Shown: one piece after another, positions 29,489 through 38,569 of the stretch
Layout: every line of letters starts with the position of its first letter
Position numbering within the stretch: position 1 is the stretch's first letter
DNA from: Photobacterium swingsii
Lineage (GTDB): Bacteria; Pseudomonadota; Gammaproteobacteria; Enterobacterales; Vibrionaceae
Assembly (NCBI RefSeq): GCF_024346715.1
Contig: NZ_AP024853.1
Location: 310,001 to 374,000 of the forward strand
DNA: 64,000 bases
Reading direction: 5' to 3'
Translations under genes and position numbers: made by a program
Notes under the pieces: generated by a model
What the model was told of the DNA's origin: nothing
The model's input: the letters and a program-made list of their open reading frames with translations, nothing else
Database searches by the model: none

Positions 29489-29505
29489 GTATGCTGACTG
29501 TAAAG

Positions 29506-30873
29506 TTAGCCGGCGAACACATTGCCTTCTGGGTATTTAAGTTTAGACGGCTTTGGACGCGCTAACATGTATGCCAGCGTTAATGGGCCTATACGGCCTG
29601 TAATCATCACCACCACCATGATGAACTTTCCAGGTTCAGATAACTCAGCTGTTAATCCGCCAGAAACCCCAACAGTGGCAAATGCCGAGATGGTTTCAAA
29701 CATGATAGAAACAAAGCTGGCTTTTTCTGTAATCATAAGAAGAAACATGGCGCACGTTAGCATTAAGCCACTGACCACAATAATGGCTAGACATTTAGTC
29801 ACTGTATTGGTTGCGATAGTACGTTTAAACAAAGACACATGATTACGTTGACGTAAAAAAGACCAGGTTGCCGTCATAGCAACAACAAAGGTCGATACTT
29901 TAATACCACCGCCCGTTGACGTAGACCCCGCACCAACTAGCATTAACAAGATCATGATTAATATTGTCGGGTGGGTGAGTTGCGATAAATCGACACTATT
30001 AAAGCCTGCGGTGCGCATGGTGGCAGACTGAAAGAAAGCTGCAAGCCATTGCTGGCCAGTGCTTAGGTTAGCAATGGTTGCTGGATTGGTGTTTTCGAGC
30101 AGCCAAAACATCAGGGTACCAAAGAGCAACAAGCAAGGCGTCGCAATGAGCATAATCTTGCTATGAAGTTGCAGGTGCTGAAAACCACGATGACTATTTC
30201 GGTGTATATCTGAAACCACCGTAAAGCCCAGCCCGCCAAGAATAAACAGGCTAGCAATGGTCAGAAGCACCAAAGGCTCATGATTAAATTGGCTTAAACT
30301 GTCTGAAAATAGCGAGAAACCAGCGTTGTTGAAAGCTGATATTGAGTGGAATAATGCAGTGAATAAGCCTGTTTTCCAGCCCATTTCTGGGACCCAGCGA
30401 TAAGCCAAAACAATAGTGCCAATCAATTCGATGGTAAAAGCGAAAATGACAATATGCTTGATGAGCTGGTGCAAATTAACAACTTTGTTTTGCCCCAGCG
30501 CTTCTTGCGTTAATGACTGTTGCCGTAAACTCAAGCGTAACCCGAACATATAGAGCAAAACAGCTGATAAGGTCATTTGCCCTAGACCACCAATTTGCAT
30601 CAAAACAAGTAATAACACTTGGCCAGATAAGGTGAAATGGCTACCCGTATCGACAACCCCAAGCCCTGTCACGCTGATAGCTGAGGTTGCTGTGAATAGG
30701 GCATCCATAAAACTTAACCCACTGACCGAGAACACGGGCATGGTCATCAATGCCGCAGCTGGCAGCAAAATACACAAAAAACTGACCAGTATGATTTTAG
30801 GCTCAGACCAGCGTTCGCCCCGTTTAGGTGTTTTTAGGGGGATGTAAAGCCCATGGTTTGGTAAGCGTTTCAT
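29506..30873 (-). CDS. ktrB: KtrB, potassium channel subunit of Ktr uptake system
   Basis: The 455-residue TrkH/KtrB protein has four M1-P-M2 repeats. The selectivity-filter segments are visible: SVTGLGVVD, FNNAGFS, RTAGFNS and ATVGVSGG. A flexible gate region rich in Gly/Ser/Thr is present as VGAGSTSTGGG. It imports K+ (Na+-dependent in Vibrio). It is encoded after ktrA with a 4-bp ATGA overlap, so the two are co-translated. Confidence 0.93.
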   Translation of the reverse strand: MKRLPNHGLYIPLKTPKRGERWSEPKIILVSFLCILLPAAALMTMPVFSVSGLSFMDALFTATSAISVTGLGVVDTGSHFTLSGQVLLLVLMQIGGLGQMTLSAVLLYMFGLRLSLRQQSLTQEALGQNKVVNLHQLIKHIVIFAFTIELIGTIVLAYRWVPEMGWKTGLFTALFHSISAFNNAGFSLFSDSLSQFNHEPLVLLTIASLFILGGLGFTVVSDIHRNSHRGFQHLQLHSKIMLIATPCLLLFGTLMFWLLENTNPATIANLSTGQQWLAAFFQSATMRTAGFNSVDLSQLTHPTILIMILLMLVGAGSTSTGGGIKVSTFVVAMTATWSFLRQRNHVSLFKRTIATNTVTKCLAIIVVSGLMLTCAMFLLMITEKASFVSIMFETISAFATVGVSGGLTAELSEPGKFIMVVVMITGRIGPLTLAYMLARPKPSKLKYPEGNVFAG

Positions 30874-31532
30874 AAACGTTTTAACTGTTTAATCAGTTCT
30901 TTTTCAGGTCCTGCGACAATTAAAATGTCGCCAGTTTCTAAGTAGGTCGTGCAAGGTAAATCTTTACGAATGTCAGGGCCACGCTTTAGCGCTAATAACT
31001 GCAAGTCTTTACTTTGGCAGCAGGGGTGTTGCTGAATCTCTTTGCCTAAATGGCTGTGTGACACAATGACTTCAGCGATGGCAAGCCCACTGCCTAAATC
31101 CAGTACATCGAAAATGCGGCTATCGAGCATATTGCAAGCAATACGGATCCCCATTTCTCGCTCAGGCATGATGACTTTATCTGCGCCTATTTTTTGCAAT
31201 ATTTTGGCATGATGCTTGTCTTTAGCTTTTACCCACACCGTTTTTACGCCAGCTTCTTTCAGCACTAAGGTGGTGAGAATGCTAGCATTAACATCTTCAC
31301 CTATAGATACCATCGCCATGTCGTAATCATGCAGCTCAAGCTCTGCCACTGTTTGTTCATCTGAACAGTCAGCAACAACGGCTTGAGTTGTAATGTCCGC
31401 CGCTTTTTTCACGCTTGGCTCGTGAATATCGATGGCAAGCACTTGTGCACCATGGCTTGATAATTCTTCACAAAGCGCCATACCAAAACGACCAAGTCCA
31501 ATCACTGCAAATTGTTTTTCTTCTGGGTTCAT
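30870..31532 (-). CDS. ktrA: KtrA, RCK regulatory subunit of Ktr uptake system
   Basis: The 220-residue cytoplasmic protein has an RCK-N Rossmann domain (VIGLGRFGMALCEEL, residues 11-25, then acidic AIDIHEPSV) and a C-terminal RCK-C domain (about 135-220). It binds nucleotides and gates KtrB. The gene is first in ktrAB and diverges from the DUF523 gene over a 185-bp region containing LitR-type boxes; whether those also affect ktrA is unknown. Confidence 0.93.
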   Translation of the reverse strand: MNPEEKQFAVIGLGRFGMALCEELSSHGAQVLAIDIHEPSVKKAADITTQAVVADCSDEQTVAELELHDYDMAMVSIGEDVNASILTTLVLKEAGVKTVWVKAKDKHHAKILQKIGADKVIMPEREMGIRIACNMLDSRIFDVLDLGSGLAIAEVIVSHSHLGKEIQQHPCCQSKDLQLLALKRGPDIRKDLPCTTYLETGDILIVAGPEKELIKQLKRL

Positions 31533-31625
31533 AATTCAATATCAAAGAGAAACACATACCCAAAAATATGAGCTTAGACGCGTAAATGCAATCCATATCG
31601 CGTATTAATTTTGATGCTTATTAGT

Positions 31626-31648
31626 TATACAAAAAAAATTCTTGTACA
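31626..31648. promoter_or_regulatory. LitR-box-like paired site 1
   Basis: TATACA-N11-TGTACA. It resembles the operator recalled for LitR-type MerR regulators (TRTACA-N12-TGTAYA), with spacing one base short. Confidence 0.55.
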
Positions 31649-31674
31649 AGAGTGATCCATTTTCTACTCTTAGT

Positions 31675-31698
31675 TGTACAAATGGTAAATCTTGTATA
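31675..31698. promoter_or_regulatory. LitR-box-like paired site 2
   Basis: TGTACA-N12-TGTATA fits the recalled LitR operator pattern exactly. It lies 20-43 bp before the DUF523 gene, where a repressor would block the promoter. TTAGTTATACAA at 31621-31632 and TTGTATAACTAA at 31693-31704 form mirror outer ends of the two sites. Confidence 0.65.
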
Positions 31699-31717
31699 AC
31701 TAAAAGGATAAAAACTC

Positions 31718-32665
31718 ATGGGTATTCCAGTAGGTGTAAGCGCATGTGTGATTGGCCAGAAAGTTCGCTTTGATGGCGGACACAAACGAAATATTTTTGT
31801 TGAAGAGCAGCTTGTTGACTACTTTGACTTTCAGCCGATTTGTCCTGAGGTCGGGATTGGTTTACCTGTTCCACGCCCGACAATACGTTTAATGAAAACA
31901 GAAGACGGTGAAGAACGCTTAGTCGGCACTAAAGATGTCACTAAAGATTTTACCGATGAAATGATGATTTTTAGCGATAAGAAAATTCCTAGCCTTAGTC
32001 AGCTACGTGGCTATGTGGTGTGTGCAAAATCACCAACCTGTGGCATGGAGCGAGTAAAACTGTATATGGAAAACGGCAATACGATTCCAGGTGGCACGGC
32101 TGGTGTGTTTACTCGAAAATTAATGGAAGCCATGCCATGGTTACCGATTGAAGAAGACGGCCGCCTACAAGACCCATACCTTCGTGAGAACTTTGTATTT
32201 CGTGTCTTTACTTTGAATGACTTTTACAACTGTATGGGGAATGAGCCCACTAGAGCCAAGCTGGTTAAGTTCCACTCACGTTATAAATTAGTCTTGATGG
32301 CACATTGCCCAGTCGCCTACAAATCGCTTGGTCGAATGGTGGCTGAAATTGCAGACTGGGATTTGGATGAGTTTTACCACAGTTACCGTTTGCAATTTAT
32401 GGAGGCGATTAAAAACCGCGCAAATCGCCGTAATAACACCAATGTATTAATGCACCTTCAAGGTTATTTTAAACGTGATCTTGATAAGCAGCAGAAAAAA
32501 GAATTAGCGGATCTCATTATGGATTACCGCGTTGGCAATATGCCACTGCTGGCGGCGCTGACTTTGATTAATCACCATTTACAGCAAAACCCAGATGCGT
32601 ACTTGCAAACTCAAGTATTTCTAAACCCATACCCACAAGAGTTGAAACTTCGTTATGCGATGTAA
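31718..32665 (+). CDS. DUF523-DUF1722 protein (YbgA / TudS-like)
   Basis: The 315-residue protein has an N-terminal DUF523 domain (about 1-155) with cysteines in SACVIGQ, PICPEVG and SPTCGM, and a C-terminal DUF1722 domain (about 185-305, HSRYKLVLMAHCP). DUF523 proteins include TudS-type [4Fe-4S] thiouracil desulfurases, so a sulfur-removing or cluster-based reaction is possible. YbgA-like genes often lie next to photolyase. Here it is the first gene of the light-response cluster, and its stop overlaps the regulator start by 11 bp. Function in this setting is unproven. Confidence 0.82.
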   Translation: MGIPVGVSACVIGQKVRFDGGHKRNIFVEEQLVDYFDFQPICPEVGIGLPVPRPTIRLMKTEDGEERLVGTKDVTKDFTDEMMIFSDKKIPSLSQLRGYVVCAKSPTCGMERVKLYMENGNTIPGGTAGVFTRKLMEAMPWLPIEEDGRLQDPYLRENFVFRVFTLNDFYNCMGNEPTRAKLVKFHSRYKLVLMAHCPVAYKSLGRMVAEIADWDLDEFYHSYRLQFMEAIKNRANRRNNTNVLMHLQGYFKRDLDKQQKKELADLIMDYRVGNMPLLAALTLINHHLQQNPDAYLQTQVFLNPYPQELKLRYAM

Positions 32666-33545
32666 TACAAAAGCGGCCACTCAGCGCGTGAATAATCGTC
32701 ATCAGGAAAAGCCTCAGTACGCTATCAGTGACGTGTCTGAAAAAACGGGTGTCAATACGGTGACATTAAGGGCGTGGCAGAGACGCTATGGTTTATTGAA
32801 TCCAACGCGAACAGAAAAAGGCCACCGTTTATATTCAGAAAGCGATATTGAACGAATTCAACTTATTTTAAGTTGGCTTGATAAAGGGGTTTCTATCGGC
32901 AAAGTGAAACCTTTATTAGAGCAATCACCAGCAAATATGGTGAGTGCAGAGGCGCTCGATATTACCGCTGAGGTGCTCGCAAGCATCGATGCCTTTAGTA
33001 AAGAATCGCTTGAAAAAACAGTGCTCCAACTCTTAAAAGAGTACCCATTGTCTGTGCTGGAAAAGCAGTTTTTTTTCCCCATACAGCAGCACTTAGATGG
33101 ACTAGATACACCACTTTCAGATGCGCAACGTGCGTTTTGGATTAGCCTTTGTCGTAAATGTTTAATCTCGACCGAAGCGCAGATTAAATCAACAGGTAAG
33201 CAACTCATTGTCGTCATGAGTTTTGATAATGAGGGTAGTTATAAATTACCGCTGGAACTGTTAAGAGCAAAGCAGCAGGGGCGGCGTACTTTCTTGCTAG
33301 AAAACTATCAAGGGAAGTTATTTGGGTTAGACAGAATGATAGATCAAGTAAATGCTTGTTCCGTAGTGATAGGTGGCGAAAAAGCCTTACAGAATAAAGT
33401 CTTAAATGATCTTATCGCTTGGGTAACAAAGGCAGGTATCCCAATTAAAATTACCGGCACGATTAAGCAGATTCACCCTGAGTTAGCGCAGATAAGTTCG
33501 GATGGATCTTTGCCTGAAAGGCAAGATAGCGAGGTGAAACAATGA
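32655..33545 (+). CDS. LitR/CarH-like MerR-family regulator without an obvious B12 motif
   Basis: The 296-residue regulator has a MerR HTH (about 20-90: YAISDVSEKTGVNTVTLRAWQRRYGLL, GHRLYSESDIERI) and a CarH-like C-terminal region (about 175-280). The cobalamin-binding DxHxxG pattern is absent; SFDNEGSYKL is in that place. LitR homologues lacking it are known in other genera. It probably represses the cluster in the dark through the boxes upstream of the first gene. The start overlaps the DUF523 gene by 11 bp; a GTG at 32688 is an alternative. The next ORF overlaps its stop by 4 bp. Confidence 0.8.
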   Translation: MRCNTKAATQRVNNRHQEKPQYAISDVSEKTGVNTVTLRAWQRRYGLLNPTRTEKGHRLYSESDIERIQLILSWLDKGVSIGKVKPLLEQSPANMVSAEALDITAEVLASIDAFSKESLEKTVLQLLKEYPLSVLEKQFFFPIQQHLDGLDTPLSDAQRAFWISLCRKCLISTEAQIKSTGKQLIVVMSFDNEGSYKLPLELLRAKQQGRRTFLLENYQGKLFGLDRMIDQVNACSVVIGGEKALQNKVLNDLIAWVTKAGIPIKITGTIKQIHPELAQISSDGSLPERQDSEVKQ

Positions 33546-35014
33546 GTAAACTCGTCTGGTTACGTAATGATCTTCGTGTTGTTGATAACACGGCATTACT
33601 ACAAGCATGCCAACTTCGCCAAGTCTCAGAGCCAGTGATTGCCCTTTATATTGCAACACCTATGCAGTGGCATGAGCACCATGAAGCGCCAATAAAAATT
33701 GACTTTATTCAGCGCCGCTTAGTTGAGTTGAAACAGTCTCTTGCAGCATTGAATATTCCGCTAATTGTAAAAGAAGTGGCTGACTTTGCTGCTGTGCCAG
33801 CTTGTATCTTAGCGCTCACTCAGCAGTATCAGGTGGATCATGTATTTTGCAATAAACAGTATTTGATCAACGAAAACCAGCGAGATTTACACGTTGGTGA
33901 GCAACTTGCGTCGCGAGCTATCAAGCTGAGTGTGTTTGATGACGATTGCATTATTGAACCAGGACGAGTGCTCAATAAACAAGGTGATCCATTTAAAGTC
34001 TTTACGCCTTTTCGCAAAAGCTGGATTCAAGTGTATCGGGAGCAAATTCGGTCAACGGGAAGGGCACTTGTTCAGCCAACCCCTAGTATTTTAGGTGATC
34101 TTGATGAGCTTAATAAAGAATATCCCGATTTAGAGTCAACGCATTCTTTTAGTTACCCCGTAACAACAAGCATTGATTGGGCTGTGGATGATGAAGCGAT
34201 TCGCCAACGTTTACTGACATTTTGCTATGAGAAAGCCATGGACTATCACGCTAACCGTGATTATCCCGCCGTTGATGGTACGAGCTGTTTATCGCCTTAT
34301 CTTGCAATAGGCGCGCTGTCTCTTCGTCAATGCTTTCATAGCTTGATGACAGAATATCCTGAGTGTTTAGAAAACCCAGAATCAGGGGCATTTACTTGGT
34401 TTAACGAGTTAGTGTGGCGAGAGTTCTACCGCCATCTGATGGATGCGAATCCAAAATTGTGCCGTGAACAGCCTTTCCATGCATGGACAAACTATGTGGT
34501 ATGGAAAAATGATGAAACTCTGCTTCATGCTTGGCAGCAGGGTGAGACTGGTTTTCCAATTATTGATGCTGCAATGCGGCAGCTAAAAGCGACTGGGTGG
34601 ATGCACAACCGTCTTCGTATGATAGTTGCGAGTTTTTTGACCAAAGATTTGTTAATTCATTGGCAAGCAGGCGAGCAGTGGTTTATGTCGCACCTGATTG
34701 ACGGTGATATGGCTTCCAATAACGGCGGGTGGCAATGGGCGGCATCAACGGGTACAGATGCGCAACCATATTTCCGCGTTTTTAATCCGACAACACAAGG
34801 TCAACGTTTTGATCCGAAAGGTGAATTTGTTCGTAAATGGATAAAGGAGCTGAAAGATGTTCCTGATAAATTCATTCACAGCCCACACCTTTGGCTAGGT
34901 GCCCATACGCTGAGTTATCCCAAGCCAATAGTGGATCATAAACAGGCAAGATTGCTAGCAATTGAAACCTTTAAACGAGCCAATGAACAAGGGAAGTTAC
35001 AGGGTAGCGTTTAA
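33542..35014 (+). CDS. phrB: Deoxyribodipyrimidine photolyase
   Basis: The 490-residue flavoprotein repairs UV cyclobutane dimers with blue light. It has an N-terminal antenna domain opening KLVWLRNDLRVVDNTAL and a C-terminal FAD domain with SCLSPYLAIGALSLRQC, FNELVWREFYRHL, TGWMHNRLRMIVASFL and NGGWQWAASTGTDAQPYFRVFNP. These are blocks of class I CPD photolyase and include the Trp residues of the electron-transfer chain. Cryptochrome identity is less likely given the neighbours. It shares an ATGA with the MerR gene. Confidence 0.94.
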   Translation: MSKLVWLRNDLRVVDNTALLQACQLRQVSEPVIALYIATPMQWHEHHEAPIKIDFIQRRLVELKQSLAALNIPLIVKEVADFAAVPACILALTQQYQVDHVFCNKQYLINENQRDLHVGEQLASRAIKLSVFDDDCIIEPGRVLNKQGDPFKVFTPFRKSWIQVYREQIRSTGRALVQPTPSILGDLDELNKEYPDLESTHSFSYPVTTSIDWAVDDEAIRQRLLTFCYEKAMDYHANRDYPAVDGTSCLSPYLAIGALSLRQCFHSLMTEYPECLENPESGAFTWFNELVWREFYRHLMDANPKLCREQPFHAWTNYVVWKNDETLLHAWQQGETGFPIIDAAMRQLKATGWMHNRLRMIVASFLTKDLLIHWQAGEQWFMSHLIDGDMASNNGGWQWAASTGTDAQPYFRVFNPTTQGQRFDPKGEFVRKWIKELKDVPDKFIHSPHLWLGAHTLSYPKPIVDHKQARLLAIETFKRANEQGKLQGSV

Positions 35015-35067
35015 AGAGGTGTTTGGTATAGAGCACCAAGATAGCTAGCCGTGCAGAGGATAAGACG

Positions 35068-35517
35068 ATGACTCAAGGTGTTATAGATAGTTCTAACCAA
35101 GTATTAGCAAATTTTATTACGGTATACAGTCAGTTAGGAAAGGATAACTTAGTCGACTTAGAGGCTATCTATCATCCCGATATTGTATTTGAAGACCCAG
35201 CGCATCGTATTGAAGGCTGGGATGCGCTCCATGAGTATTTTGCTCAGCTTTACAGCAACATTACGAGTTGTGATTTCCAGATTCACCATTCGCTAGTGGA
35301 TGAAAAGCAGGCCTTTGTGCAGTGGACCATGACATTTTCGCACCCTGATATTGAGAAGGGAAAAGCACGTACAGTCGAAGGCTGTACTCGCTTAGAGCTC
35401 GATGGCAATAAGGTGGTCTTTCACCGAGATTATTTCGATTTAGGTGAAATGATTTATGAAGGCGTGCCGCTACTGGGCAAAGTCATTCGCCATATTAAAA
35501 CGAGGTTAGGTCAATGA
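35068..35517 (+). CDS. NTF2-like (SnoaL-type) protein
   Basis: The 149-residue protein has a cone-shaped NTF2 fold: an N-terminal helix pair, then HPDIVFEDPAHRIEGWDALHEYFAQLYSN, FQIHHSLVDEKQAFVQWTMTF and HRDYFDLGEMIYEG. These small proteins bind or act on hydrophobic small molecules. It begins 53 bp after the photolyase gene and overlaps the SDR gene by 4 bp, and the same trio (NTF2-like, SDR, FAD oxidase) is found in light/singlet-oxygen clusters of other proteobacteria. No catalytic role can be assigned. Confidence 0.82.
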   Translation: MTQGVIDSSNQVLANFITVYSQLGKDNLVDLEAIYHPDIVFEDPAHRIEGWDALHEYFAQLYSNITSCDFQIHHSLVDEKQAFVQWTMTFSHPDIEKGKARTVEGCTRLELDGNKVVFHRDYFDLGEMIYEGVPLLGKVIRHIKTRLGQ

Positions 35518-36260
35518 GTGTTAAACCCGAGGCTGATATTTTAATTACAGGTGCGAGTTCGGGTATCGGTTTGCAGCTCGCTTTAGATTATGCCAATCAA
35601 GGCCTACAGGTTATTGCGTGTGGGCAGAACCAAGAGCGTTTAGCGGCATTGTCAGCCCAGAGCAACAATATACAAACCTTGGCGTTTAATGTAACCGACT
35701 TAGCTGCGACTCAAGCGGCATTCGATAGCTTAGCCGTCATTCCTAAGTTGATTATTTTAAATGCTGGCACTTGTGAATATATCGACAATGGACACGTAGA
35801 TACTGCGTTATTTAAACGGGTGTTTGATGTCAATGTGTTTGGGCTCCTTCATTGCGTAGAAGCTATGCAGGCACGTCTTGGTAACCAAAGTCAGTTGGTC
35901 TTTGTTGGTTCAACTGCAAGTTACATTCCTTTGCCGCGAGCAGAAGCTTACGGTGCATCGAAAGCGGCACTTAGCTATATAGCGCAAACCTTGGCGCTAG
36001 ATTTAGAGCACAAAGGCATCAAAGTTACTTTGGTTAGCCCTGGTTTTGTTAAAACGCCACTCACTGATAAAAATGATTTCCCTATGCCTATGCTGGTGAC
36101 GCCTGAAGTTGCGTCCTATTATATTCGCCAAGGAATTCAAGCGGGTAATAGAGAAATTCATTTTCCGAAAAAATTCAGCTTTATCTTAAAAGCAATTGCG
36201 TTGTTACCTATGGGGTTACAGCAGTCAGTCATTAAACGTATGACAGGGAAGGCAGCATGA
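35514..36260 (+). CDS. Short-chain dehydrogenase/reductase
   Basis: The 248-residue protein has the SDR cofactor motif TGASSGIG (about 11-18), the NAG motif (LNAGTCEY), the catalytic Ser in VGSTAS and the YxxxK pair in YGASK (about 150-154). NADP(H) use is possible; the residue after strand 2 is not diagnostic by eye. It overlaps both neighbours by 4 bp, which implies coupled translation. In this cluster its substrate is probably a lipid or fatty-acid-derived compound, by inference only. Confidence 0.88.
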   Translation: MSVKPEADILITGASSGIGLQLALDYANQGLQVIACGQNQERLAALSAQSNNIQTLAFNVTDLAATQAAFDSLAVIPKLIILNAGTCEYIDNGHVDTALFKRVFDVNVFGLLHCVEAMQARLGNQSQLVFVGSTASYIPLPRAEAYGASKAALSYIAQTLALDLEHKGIKVTLVSPGFVKTPLTDKNDFPMPMLVTPEVASYYIRQGIQAGNREIHFPKKFSFILKAIALLPMGLQQSVIKRMTGKAA

Positions 36261-37654
36261 AAATAGCAATTATAGGTTCAGGGATCTCTGGGCTGACTTC
36301 AGCTTGGTATCTGCACCAAGATCACGACATCACGTTATTCGAAGCGAATGATTACATTGGTGGACATACCGCAACTGTAGATGTGGCAGTTGATAGTGGT
36401 GAGTATGCGATTGATACGGGTTTTATTGTATTCAATGATCGCACTTATCCGCATTTTGAAAAACTGATGGCAGAAGTGGGTATTGTTGGTCAGCCAACCG
36501 AAATGAGTTTCAGTGTACGTAATGAAGACACTGGACTTGAGTATAATGGTCATACAATTTCAACCTTGTTTGCCCAAAAGCGTAATTTATTCCGGCCTTC
36601 TTTTTACCGTTTTTTGAATGAGATTTTACGCTTTAACAAACTGGCGAAAGCGGCAGCCAGTGAAGGCGATGTGAGTGAGTCTCAAACCCTAGGTGCATTT
36701 TTAGCACAGCATGATTTTAGTGACTATTTTGCGGTTAATTATATTTTGCCTATGGGGGCGGCAATTTGGTCATCAACCCTTTCGGACATGCGCGGTTTCC
36801 CCTTAGGTTTTTTCCTGCGTTTCTTTTTAAATCACGGCTTACTGGATGTCACCAATAGACCGCAGTGGGCTGTTATTCCCGGTGGTTCACGTGAGTACAT
36901 TCGGAAAATGACGCCTGCTTTTGAACAATCTATCGCGTTAAACACGCCGGTTCAGCAAGTGACACGCCAAACAAATGGTGTGACAGTCACCAGCACACGG
37001 GGAGACGAACAGTTTGATCATGTTATTTTCGCTTGTCATAGCGATCAAGCTTTAGCCTTGTTGGGTGATAAAACCCAAGATGAAATCGACGTGCTGTCTG
37101 CCATGACTTACCAAGATAATGAAGTGGTACTGCATACAGACACCAATCTACTGCCTAAGTCGCGTGCTGCATGGGCAGCATGGAATTATCACCTGCCGAA
37201 AAGTGATGATGTTACCGCGTCACTATCTGATGGTCACCAAGGAATAGACGAGCGAAGCCAGCGTTTAGCGGCACTAACGTACAACATGAACATACTGCAA
37301 GGGATTGAGTCACCTGAAACTTTCTGTGTGACACTCAACCAAACTGACCGTATTAATCCAGATAAAATCTTGCGTACTTTTACCTATGCACACCCGGTGT
37401 TTACAACTCAGTCCATTGCCGCGCAACAGCAACGTCCTCGTATTAATGGGCTTGCAAATACTTGGTTCTGCGGTGCGTATTGGTATAACGGTTTCCATGA
37501 AGATGGCGTACGCAGTGCACTGGATGTCGTTAAGAATATAAACCTCATCAATGAAAGCTTGATGAGTAAAAGTCATGTTAATGATGCGCAAGGAGTGTCC
37601 AGTTCGCATGCTGCAGCATTTATGCCCTCAAATAATCACTCAGGTCAGTACTAA
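36257..37654 (+). CDS. FAD-dependent amine-oxidase/desaturase-like protein
   Basis: The 465-residue protein has an N-terminal FAD fold (IIGSGISGLTSAWYL, residues 4-18) and NDYIGGHTATVDV after it, then the closing FAD region CGAYWYNGFHEDGVRSALDVV. It belongs to the phytoene-desaturase/monoamine-oxidase superfamily. It is next to DUF1365 and Cfa-like genes, the same trio seen in alphaproteobacteria where Cfa-like and FAD enzymes make methylated or furan fatty acids. I therefore suspect desaturation of a methylated fatty acid. It overlaps the SDR by 4 bp and abuts the DUF1365 gene. Confidence 0.82.
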   Translation: MKIAIIGSGISGLTSAWYLHQDHDITLFEANDYIGGHTATVDVAVDSGEYAIDTGFIVFNDRTYPHFEKLMAEVGIVGQPTEMSFSVRNEDTGLEYNGHTISTLFAQKRNLFRPSFYRFLNEILRFNKLAKAAASEGDVSESQTLGAFLAQHDFSDYFAVNYILPMGAAIWSSTLSDMRGFPLGFFLRFFLNHGLLDVTNRPQWAVIPGGSREYIRKMTPAFEQSIALNTPVQQVTRQTNGVTVTSTRGDEQFDHVIFACHSDQALALLGDKTQDEIDVLSAMTYQDNEVVLHTDTNLLPKSRAAWAAWNYHLPKSDDVTASLSDGHQGIDERSQRLAALTYNMNILQGIESPETFCVTLNQTDRINPDKILRTFTYAHPVFTTQSIAAQQQRPRINGLANTWFCGAYWYNGFHEDGVRSALDVVKNINLINESLMSKSHVNDAQGVSSSHAAAFMPSNNHSGQY

Positions 37655-38559
37655 TGGACAGCGTGATCAGAAAATCTACCGCTGAGGGTGAAGCCTTAGT
37701 TTCGGACTTATCTCAATACGAGTCTGCGGCACAGTCGCGCAGCGGCATTTATGTTGGGACTGTGCGTCATCGTCGTTTTACGCCTGTGGTACACAGTTTT
37801 GAGTATCCACTCTTTATGCCATTTATTGATTTAGATGAGGTAGAGGAATTAGCCAGCAAAGTGAACGGTTTTGGTTTTTCCAAGTGGCATCCCGCACGAT
37901 TTTTGGTCACAGATTATCTTAATGGTCAAGCGAGTAATCTAGCTGAATTGAAGCAGGGCGCTCAAGACAAGATTGCAGAACTCACGGGTGAGGTAATAAC
38001 AGGAAAAGTCTTCCTATTGTGCCAGCTTAGGTATTTTGGCCTCTATTTTAGTCCACTTAATTTGTATTACTTGTTTGATGAACAGGGGGAGTGGCAATAC
38101 ATGCTTGCCGAGGTGAGTAATACACCTTGGAATGAACGCCATTATTATGCGATCCCTGCGGTATCGCGTTGGGAAAGCCGCTTATGGCAAGCCCCAAAAG
38201 CTTTTCATGTTTCACCATTTAATCCGATGGAACAAGAATACCGTTGGCAGATTAAACAACCGGTTGAGCAATTACGTGTTCACCTTGAAGTGCACGGTGA
38301 AGATCCTGCTTGTGATAGTTCAGCAACACCTGATACGGATATAGAAGTAGAAAAGGCCATCACCAAGATATTTGATGCCAGTATGATGATGAAATACGAA
38401 CCGTTTACCTCTTCATCATTACGCAAACAGATGATGGTGACACCAATAATGACAGCCAAAGTCGTGATAGGGATTTACTGGCAAGCACTCAAATTGTGGA
38501 TCAAGGGGGTGAGGTTCCATGACCACCCTGAAAGTGCAGCATCAGAATTGAAAAAGTAA
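37654..38559 (+). CDS. DUF1365 protein
   Basis: The 301-residue protein begins (after ~30 residues) with SGIYVGTVRHRRFTPVVHSFEYPLF and continues with LCQLRYFGLYFSPLNLYYLFD and EVSNTPWNERHYY, all DUF1365 marks. The family is nearly always beside a Cfa-type methyltransferase and an FAD oxidase, but its function is not known. The gene begins at the final base of the preceding stop codon and lies 10 bp before the cfa-like gene. Confidence 0.9.
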   Translation: MDSVIRKSTAEGEALVSDLSQYESAAQSRSGIYVGTVRHRRFTPVVHSFEYPLFMPFIDLDEVEELASKVNGFGFSKWHPARFLVTDYLNGQASNLAELKQGAQDKIAELTGEVITGKVFLLCQLRYFGLYFSPLNLYYLFDEQGEWQYMLAEVSNTPWNERHYYAIPAVSRWESRLWQAPKAFHVSPFNPMEQEYRWQIKQPVEQLRVHLEVHGEDPACDSSATPDTDIEVEKAITKIFDASMMMKYEPFTSSSLRKQMMVTPIMTAKVVIGIYWQALKLWIKGVRFHDHPESAASELKK

Positions 38560-38569
38560 GGAATTACCC

